Origin: Syntrophaceae bacterium UBA1411
GTDB taxonomy: Bacteria > Desulfobacterota > Syntrophia > Syntrophales > Smithellaceae
Assembly (NCBI GenBank): GCA_002304995.1
Contig: DBPV01000053.1
Coordinates: 1 to 5,102, forward strand
DNA length: 5,102 nt
Direction: 5' to 3'
In this document: piece after piece, positions 1-5,102 of the stretch
Layout of the letters: each line of letters begins with the position of its first letter
Numbering within the stretch: the stretch's first letter is position 1
Notes under the pieces: model-generated
What the model was told of the DNA's origin: nothing
Databases searched by the model: none
The model's input: the letters and a program-made list of their open reading frames with translations, nothing else
Made by a program: the position numbers and the translations under genes

Positions 1-1
1 C

Positions 2-343
2 CGTTTCAAACAGTCCCTGTCGCAGGTGATTCAGGAGGTCGGCCGGGAAGTGCAGGCGGATGTTCTTGCCGTCGGATTCGTTTACCGGTACGTCGAGCGG
101 GTGGGCTACGACTATTCGGCGGAACACCCCGCTTCCGTCGCCTTTGAAATTCACCTGATCTCGGTTCAGGACGGCCGGAGCCTCTGGCGCGGCATTTTCG
201 ATCAGACGCAGAAGTCGCTGATGGAAGATGTCCTGCAGGCGTCATCCTTTTTCCGGGGCGGCGCAAAATGGGTGACGGCGCGCGAACTGACGCGGCTGGG
301 CATTGACGATGTTTTCAAGACATTTTCCGGATTTCAGCCTTGA
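2..343 (+). CDS. C-terminal part of a probable envelope lipoprotein (LpoB/CsgG-like fold suspected), 5'-truncated
   Basis: The reading frame is already open at base 2 and runs for 113 codons to TGA at 341-343, so the window start cuts the gene. A GTG at 26 exists but has no ribosome-binding site ahead of it and sits in a helix-like stretch (SLSQVIQEVGREV), so it is probably an internal valine. The visible part reads as an alternating alpha/beta domain: a strand ADVLAVGFVYRYVER, then ASVAFEIHLISVQDG, then RSLWRGIFDQTQ, and an amphipathic C-terminal tail. The pattern 'new strand, acidic turn, G-x-x-L-W-x-G' resembles the second half of small lipoproteins with the LpoB/CsgG/TolB-N type fold, as I recall them from Desulfobacterota. 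The N-terminus with any lipobox is outside the window, so the location is inferred and the function unknown. It is followed by a 70-base gap and hisA on the same strand. Confidence 0.7.
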   Translation, partial: RFKQSLSQVIQEVGREVQADVLAVGFVYRYVERVGYDYSAEHPASVAFEIHLISVQDGRSLWRGIFDQTQKSLMEDVLQASSFFRGGAKWVTARELTRLGIDDVFKTFSGFQP

Positions 344-359
344 CTTTTTTTCAGCATGA

Positions 360-384
360 GGGCGGCGATCGGGGATCGCTGCTC
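360..384 (+). promoter_or_regulatory. Strong hairpin in the hisA leader, not a terminator
   Basis: Bases 360-370 pair with 374-384 over 11 consecutive pairs (nine Watson-Crick, two G-U: 361 with 383 and 364 with 380) around a three-base GGG loop. No T-run follows on the + strand. The only T-run (345-351, seven T) lies upstream, so on the - strand it reads as A, and neither direction gives an intrinsic terminator. The hairpin ends 16 bases before the hisA Shine-Dalgarno sequence. A role in leader control or mRNA stability is inference; chance palindromy in GC-rich DNA is possible. Confidence 0.45.
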
Positions 385-400
385 CCGAACGGATTTCATA

Positions 401-406
401 AAGGAG
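401..406 (+). promoter_or_regulatory. Ribosome-binding site that fixes the hisA start
   Basis: AAGGAG at 401-406 is seven bases from GTG at 414 but only one base from the upstream in-frame TTG at 408. The spacing selects GTG 414, which also gives the family-typical N-terminus MIIIPAVDIK. Confidence 0.85.
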
Positions 407-413
407 TTTGACG

Positions 414-1166
414 GTGATCATCATTCCGGCGGTGGATATTAAAAACGGCCAGTGCGTCCGTCTGGCGCAGGGCGATTTCGACCGGGTGACGGTTTATGCG
501 GATCAGCCGGCGGACATGGCCCGCCTCTGGGCGCAAAAAGGCGCCCAGCGGATTCACCTCGTCGATCTGGACGGATCGGTGGCCGGCTTGCCGAAAAACG
601 GTCCGGTGATTCTCGAGATCGCCCGGTCCGTGACCGTGCCGGTCGAAGTCGGCGGCGGCATCCGGACGATGGAGACCATCGATTATTATCTGGAAAACGG
701 CGTGGCCAGCGTCATTCTGGGTACGGCGGCCATTCAGGATGAAGACTTTGTTAAAGCGGCCGCCCGCAGACATGCCGGAAAAATTATTCTGGGCATCGAT
801 GCGCTGGGCGGCCGGGTTGCCGTGCGGGGCTGGACGGAGCACACCGCCCAAAACGCCGGGGAACTGGCCAGACGCTACGAAAACTGCGGCATCCAGGCGA
901 TCGTTTACACCGATATTCAGCGCGACGGCATGGAAACGGGCGTCAATGTCGAGCAGACGCGGGCGCTGGCGAAGTCCGTGTCCATTCCGGTCATTGCTTC
1001 CGGCGGCGTGGCGAGCCTGGCGGACATTGACGCGCTCCTTGCCGTGCGCGACTGCTCTTTCTTCGGCGTCATCGTCGGCCGCGCTCTGTACACCGGTGCG
1101 ATCGCTCTTGAAGACGCCATTGCCAAAACCCGGCAAATTCCATCTCAGCAGGAGGAAAAACGATGA
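414..1166 (+). CDS. hisA: HisA, phosphoribosylformimino-5-aminoimidazole carboxamide ribotide isomerase
   Basis: HisA is a cytoplasmic (beta/alpha)8-barrel enzyme that performs the Amadori rearrangement of ProFAR to PRFAR, the fourth step of histidine biosynthesis; its product is the substrate of HisF-HisH. The 250-residue length is normal. The barrel starts with IIIPAVDIKNG, where D8 is the expected N-terminal catalytic acid. GIDALGGRVAVRGW carries the second, D129. Phosphate-binding loops are visible as VEVGGGIR (78-84), IASGGVASL (194-202) and GRALY (222-226), and YTDIQRDGMETGVN (165-178) is the conserved strand-6 region. I prefer HisA to its paralogue HisF because of this motif set and the N-terminus. 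The GTG start is set by AAGGAG. The last codons (after TRQIP) also hold the ribosome-binding site of the next gene, and the stop TGA overlaps that gene's ATG. No hisF or hisI follows. Confidence 0.95.
   Translation: MIIIPAVDIKNGQCVRLAQGDFDRVTVYADQPADMARLWAQKGAQRIHLVDLDGSVAGLPKNGPVILEIARSVTVPVEVGGGIRTMETIDYYLENGVASVILGTAAIQDEDFVKAAARRHAGKIILGIDALGGRVAVRGWTEHTAQNAGELARRYENCGIQAIVYTDIQRDGMETGVNVEQTRALAKSVSIPVIASGGVASLADIDALLAVRDCSFFGVIVGRALYTGAIALEDAIAKTRQIPSQQEEKR
1150..1155 (+). promoter_or_regulatory. Ribosome-binding site of the HIT gene, inside the hisA 3' end
   Basis: AGGAGG, a full consensus site, ends seven bases before ATG 1163. It lies within hisA codons, and start and stop overlap as ATGA (1163-1166), an arrangement typical of translational coupling. 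Confidence 0.85.
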
Positions 1167-1504
1167 CCGATTGCATTTTCTGTAAAATCATCCGCGGTGA
1201 AATTCCGTGTGCAAAGGTATACGAAGACGACGCCGTGCTGGCTTTTGACGACATCCATCCGATGGCGCCCGTGCATGTGGTGATCATTCCCAAAACGCAC
1301 GTGGCGACGCTTCTGGATGTCGATGCCAAGGACGCGACGGTCGGCCGCCTCATCGCGGCCGCCCAGGACGTCGCCAGAATTAAAAATGTAGCCGCCGGGG
1401 GATTCCGGACGGTTGTCAACTGCAACGCCGACGGAGGGCAGGTCGTGTTTCACCTGCACATGCACCTCCTGGGCGGCAGAAAACTGGAAGATCAGTTGGG
1501 ATAA
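1163..1504 (+). CDS. hinT: HIT-family (histidine triad) hydrolase, Hint branch
   Basis: Hint proteins are small homodimeric cytoplasmic hydrolases that cleave purine nucleoside phosphoramidates and aminoacyl-adenylates; their physiological substrate in most bacteria is unclear. The protein has 113 residues, full length for this branch. It opens with TDCIFCKIIRGEIP, whose C4 and C7 form the CxxC pair found in many, though not all, Hint proteins and are probable zinc ligands. The triad is HLHMHLLGGR, with H97, H99 and H101; H99 is the expected nucleophile. VVNCNADGGQVVFH just before it is the typical loop and strand leading to the triad. The start is the ATG overlapping the hisA stop, served by AGGAGG. 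The gene is almost certainly co-translated with hisA, although no direct functional link to histidine synthesis is known to me. The Hint assignment is firm; the substrate is not knowable from sequence. Confidence 0.93.
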   Translation: MTDCIFCKIIRGEIPCAKVYEDDAVLAFDDIHPMAPVHVVIIPKTHVATLLDVDAKDATVGRLIAAAQDVARIKNVAAGGFRTVVNCNADGGQVVFHLHMHLLGGRKLEDQLG

Positions 1505-1518
1505 ACAGAGGTAGAAAA

Positions 1519-1965
1519 ATGGACGTAAACGCAAAAGTGAACGAACAAATGGTGGCGGCGGCCAAGGCCAAAGACAAAATCCGCCTGTCCGCCATCCGGA
1601 TGCTGAAAACCGCGCTGCACAATAAGGAAATCGACCTGATGCGGCCGCTTCACGAGACGGAGACCATGCAGATTCTGTCCGGGCTGGTGAAGCAGAGGAA
1701 AGATTCCATCGAGCAGTTCGCCAAGGGCGGCCGCCAGGACCTGGTGGAAAAAGAGGAAGCAGAACTGAAGATTCTGCAGGAATTTCTGCCGCAGCAGATG
1801 TCCGACGACGACGTGGAAGCGCTCATCAGAAAAATTATCGCCGACCTCGGCGCCACATCCGGAAAAGACATGGGCAAGGTCATGAAAGTGCTGATGCCGC
1901 AGATCACCGGCAAGGCGGATGGAAAAGCGGCCGGAGAAAAAGTGAAAGCGCTTCTTTCTCAGTAG
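1519..1965 (+). CDS. yqeY: GatB/YqeY-domain protein
   Basis: The 148-residue product matches the stand-alone YqeY family, which resembles the tRNA-binding tail of GatB, a subunit of the Glu-tRNA(Gln)/Asp-tRNA(Asn) amidotransferase. The role of free YqeY proteins is not well established. Recognisable elements are KAKDKIRLSAIRMLKTALHN (residues 16-35), LVKQRKDSIEQFAKGGRQDL (56-75), the turn LQEFLPQQMSDDDVEALI, and the highly characteristic C-terminal GKDMGKVMKVLMPQITGKAD. The first two thirds is predicted helical and strongly charged, with no signal peptide or membrane segment. The start is ATG 1519 with AGAGGT at 1507-1512, six bases upstream, and only 14 bases separate it from the HIT stop. 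Its place directly before dnaG fits the macromolecular-synthesis cluster seen in many bacteria, but rpsU, the usual companion on this side, is missing. Confidence 0.92.
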   Translation: MDVNAKVNEQMVAAAKAKDKIRLSAIRMLKTALHNKEIDLMRPLHETETMQILSGLVKQRKDSIEQFAKGGRQDLVEKEEAELKILQEFLPQQMSDDDVEALIRKIIADLGATSGKDMGKVMKVLMPQITGKADGKAAGEKVKALLSQ

Positions 1966-1967
1966 AC

Positions 1968-1989
1968 CGGTTCGGAAAAAACCGAACCG
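1968..1989 (+). promoter_or_regulatory. Perfect 8-bp hairpin in the yqeY-dnaG gap
   Basis: CGGTTCGG at 1968-1975 and CCGAACCG at 1982-1989 are exact reverse complements around a loop of six A. The structure begins two bases after the yqeY stop and ends 29 bases before the dnaG start. The bases after it (ACCGAATAAAA) contain no T-run, and the - strand has none either, so this is not a canonical intrinsic terminator. In E. coli a terminator precedes dnaG and lowers its expression; this hairpin sits at the comparable place. A role in attenuation, mRNA processing or 3'-end protection is inference only. Confidence 0.5.
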
Positions 1990-2005
1990 ACCGAATAAAA
2001 CGGGC

Positions 2006-2009
2006 AAGG
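2006..2009 (+). promoter_or_regulatory. Weak ribosome-binding site of dnaG
   Basis: The only Shine-Dalgarno-like bases upstream of GTG 2019 are AAGG, nine bases away. No in-frame ATG, GTG or TTG lies between the yqeY stop and 2019, so GTG 2019 is the best start despite the weak site. Confidence 0.55.
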
Positions 2010-2018
2010 CGATCATTC

Positions 2019-3779
2019 GTGCGTTTTGACGACAGCAAGATTGAAGAGATTAAAAGCAGGGTGGACATTGTCGAGCTTGCCTCGGAATACCTGACGCTGA
2101 GAAAGGCGGGCCGGAATTACGTGGGCCTTTGCCCTTTTCATCAGGAAAAAACTCCCTCCTTCACCGTCAACCGCGAAAAACAGATGTTTTACTGTTTCGG
2201 CTGCGGCGAGGGGGGCAACGCCATCACGCTCCTGATGAAGATCGCCAACAAGAGCTTTTCCGAAGCCATCAAAGCTCTGGCGGAGAAAACGGGAGTTCTG
2301 CTGCCGGCGCGGACCTTCGGCAAGGACGGCGCCGGAAAAGACTCCCTGCATAACGAGATCGTACAGCTCAATTTAAGGGCCGCGCAGCACTTTGCGCGCC
2401 AGTTGTCTTCGCCGGCCGGCAAAATCGCCCGCGACTATCTGCAAAAAAGGGCGGTGACCGAGGAAACGGTCCGGGAGTTCCGCCTCGGGTATGTGCCGGA
2501 CGTCTGGCGCTCGTTGACGGATGTCATCGATGCGGGCGGACTGTCGCTCAAACTGGCGGAACAGGCCGGACTGGTGATTGCCGGCAAGGAGGGGAGCTAC
2601 TACGACCGCTTTCGCGGCCGGCTGATTTTCCCGATTGAAAATATTTTCGGCGAAGTGATCGCTTTCGGTGGCAGGATTCTGGGGGAAGGCGAGCCGAAGT
2701 ATCTCAACTCTCCGGAATCGCCCGTCTATGTCAAAGGCAGGAATTTATACGGACTCGGCAAGGCCAGGGAGGCTATCCGCGAGAGGGGCTTCTGTCTGAT
2801 CGTCGAGGGATATTTTGACGCGATCTCCCTGTGGAACGCGGGTGTCCGCAATGTCGTCGCGACGCTGGGCACGGCGCTCACGCGGGACCACCTGGACCTT
2901 TTGCGCCGCTATACGCAGAATGTCGTGGCGCTGTTCGATCCGGACGCGGCCGGCCGCAAGGCGCTGGACCGCTCCCTCGAGCTTTTCCTGGGGGCCAACA
3001 TGCATGCCCGGGCGCTCGTGCTGCCCGAGGGATACGATCCGGATGATTTTATAAAAAATTTCGGAAGGGAAAAACTCGAGGAACGGATTGCCGTTGCGCC
3101 GGCCATCAGCGATTACTATATTGATTGCGTGCTCGGCGAGGGGAAAACCATCGAAGAGAAGCTTGATCTGGCGAAAACTGCTGTTGAATTTGTAGGTAAA
3201 GTCGGCTCCGTGATTGAAAAAAATCTCTTCGTAAAAGGGATCGCGGAAAAACTCGGCATTGATCAGGCGATTCTGAAGCGCGAGATTCATGGAAAGGAAA
3301 CACACAGCCGGCCGAAGACCGCAGCGGCGGGGCCCGTCCGGGTGAATCTCAATCCGCTGGAGATGAACCTCATCCGTCTGATGCTGGAATATCCGCAGAA
3401 AACGGCGCAGATCGGGGAAGAAAAGATACTCGAGCTGTTCATGGAATCGGCGCTTAAGGCGCTGGGTGAAAAAATTGTGGAGGCTTACAAGCTGCTGGGG
3501 TATGTGGATATCGATGTCATCTTGTCATCGGACGGGGACAAGCCGCTCAAGGAAGCGCTTTATAAATTGAGCATGGAGGCGCCGCCGACCGACGAGGACC
3601 GGGTGGACCGGAATTTTGCCGACAACATCCGGAGAATCCGCGAAAAATGGTATAAGGAACAAAAGCGGCTCGTACAGCTGCAGTTGCGGCAGGCACAGGA
3701 ACAGGGCGACGACAAACGCATCGTGGAGCTGACCTGCCGGAAACAGGATTTAATGAAAGAAGAACAAGCGTTACGCTAA
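2019..3779 (+). CDS. dnaG: DNA primase DnaG
   Basis: DnaG synthesises the short RNA primers for lagging-strand and restart replication and is recruited by the replicative helicase DnaB. The 586-residue length is standard. An N-terminal CHC2 zinc finger spans about residues 35-70, with C38, H41, C59 and C62 in GLCPFHQEKTPSF and FYCFGCGEGG. The RNA-polymerase core follows: YYDRFRGRLIFPI (194-206), VIAFGGRILGEGEPKYLNSP (213-232) and RNLYGLGKAR (241-250). The TOPRIM metal site is E263 in LIVEGYFDA, with D307 and D309 in LFDPDAAG; many primases have G where this one has P between the two aspartates. About residues 440-586 form the divergent helical helicase-binding domain, ending in a charged Gln/Lys/Arg-rich helix. 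The start MRFDDSKIEEIKSRVDIVEL aligns with the usual N-terminus. The GTG start and weak Shine-Dalgarno suggest low translation, as expected for a scarce protein. It lies 53 bases after yqeY and 27 bases before rpoD. Confidence 0.97.
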   Translation: MRFDDSKIEEIKSRVDIVELASEYLTLRKAGRNYVGLCPFHQEKTPSFTVNREKQMFYCFGCGEGGNAITLLMKIANKSFSEAIKALAEKTGVLLPARTFGKDGAGKDSLHNEIVQLNLRAAQHFARQLSSPAGKIARDYLQKRAVTEETVREFRLGYVPDVWRSLTDVIDAGGLSLKLAEQAGLVIAGKEGSYYDRFRGRLIFPIENIFGEVIAFGGRILGEGEPKYLNSPESPVYVKGRNLYGLGKAREAIRERGFCLIVEGYFDAISLWNAGVRNVVATLGTALTRDHLDLLRRYTQNVVALFDPDAAGRKALDRSLELFLGANMHARALVLPEGYDPDDFIKNFGREKLEERIAVAPAISDYYIDCVLGEGKTIEEKLDLAKTAVEFVGKVGSVIEKNLFVKGIAEKLGIDQAILKREIHGKETHSRPKTAAAGPVRVNLNPLEMNLIRLMLEYPQKTAQIGEEKILELFMESALKALGEKIVEAYKLLGYVDIDVILSSDGDKPLKEALYKLSMEAPPTDEDRVDRNFADNIRRIREKWYKEQKRLVQLQLRQAQEQGDDKRIVELTCRKQDLMKEEQALR

Positions 3780-3794
3780 CCAATAACGAAATGT

Positions 3795-3800
3795 GGGGGA
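3795..3800 (+). promoter_or_regulatory. Ribosome-binding site of rpoD
   Basis: GGGGGA ends six bases before ATG 3807, a purine-rich site at good spacing. An out-of-frame ATG at 3791 precedes it and is not used by the RpoD frame. Confidence 0.7.
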
Positions 3801-3806
3801 AGCCAG

Positions 3807-5102
<1,296 letters not shown>

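Noticed and set aside
340..345. TTGACT, a -35-like box at the lipoprotein stop
   Set aside because: No acceptable -10 box lies 15-19 bases downstream; the bases there are GC-rich and within the hairpin.
316..351. Seven-T run at 345-351 as an intrinsic terminator after the lipoprotein gene
   Set aside because: The sequence directly before it forms at best a four-base stem (CAAG/CTTG) with a long loop, too weak for a terminator.
356..442. A 28-codon frame across the hisA start ending near two His codons, considered as a histidine leader peptide
   Set aside because: The two His codons are just the out-of-frame reading of the conserved Ile codons of MIIIP in HisA. There is no Shine-Dalgarno before ATG 356 and no long His run.
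396..1136. A 246-codon open frame on the - strand opposite hisA
   Set aside because: It has the same in-register antisense relation as above. The + strand clearly encodes full-length HisA.
1971..1999. TTCGGA, 17 bases, AATAAA as a dnaG promoter
   Set aside because: Matches to the consensus boxes are only 3/6 and 4/6, and the first box is inside the perfect hairpin, which explains the sequence better.
2946..2957. A 12-base perfect palindrome of only G and C (GCGGCCGGCCGC)
   Set aside because: It lies within conserved TOPRIM codons (Asp-Ala-Ala-Gly-Arg) of a GC-rich gene, so codon use explains it.
3053..3124. A-AAA-AAT at dnaG codons 345-347 as a -1 frameshift site, giving a 368-residue primase without helicase-binding domain (stop TGA 3122)
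   Set aside because: The heptamer is a weak slippery type. No Shine-Dalgarno-like sequence lies 10-14 bases upstream and no strong hairpin follows. An A6 run is also expected from the Ile-Lys-Asn codons.

Overview
This is a housekeeping stretch of a moderately GC-rich Gram-negative bacterium. Every complete gene lies on the + strand in a tight, probably co-transcribed series. The gene order yqeY-dnaG-rpoD (a macromolecular-synthesis type cluster), the his gene beside it, and the residue style of HisA, DnaG and RpoD suggest a member of the Desulfobacterota (former Deltaproteobacteria, perhaps near Syntrophales). That placement is inference from recalled family patterns, not from a database search.

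Layout: positions 2-343 hold the C-terminal part of a probable envelope lipoprotein cut by the window start. A 70-base gap follows, with a strong 11-pair hairpin (360-384) just upstream of the hisA ribosome-binding site. hisA (414-1166) overlaps a HIT-family hydrolase gene (1163-1504) by four bases. After 14 bases comes yqeY (1519-1965). A perfect 8-bp hairpin (1968-1989) lies in the 53-base gap before dnaG (2019-3779). Another 27 bases lead to rpoD (3807 onward), which is cut by the window end after 432 codons.

Functionally, HisA serves histidine biosynthesis. The HIT protein is a nucleotide phosphoramidase-like hydrolase. YqeY resembles the tail domain of the GatB amidotransferase subunit. 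DnaG makes replication primers, and RpoD is the primary sigma factor. rpsU, which often precedes dnaG in such clusters, is absent, and hisF and hisI do not follow hisA. No gap exceeds 70 bases.

I found no mobile element, CRISPR array, RNA gene, phage gene or convincing new biological system. The observations most worth checking are the two intergenic hairpins without U-tracts, the contrast in translation-initiation signals between dnaG and rpoD, and the his/MMS gene order.
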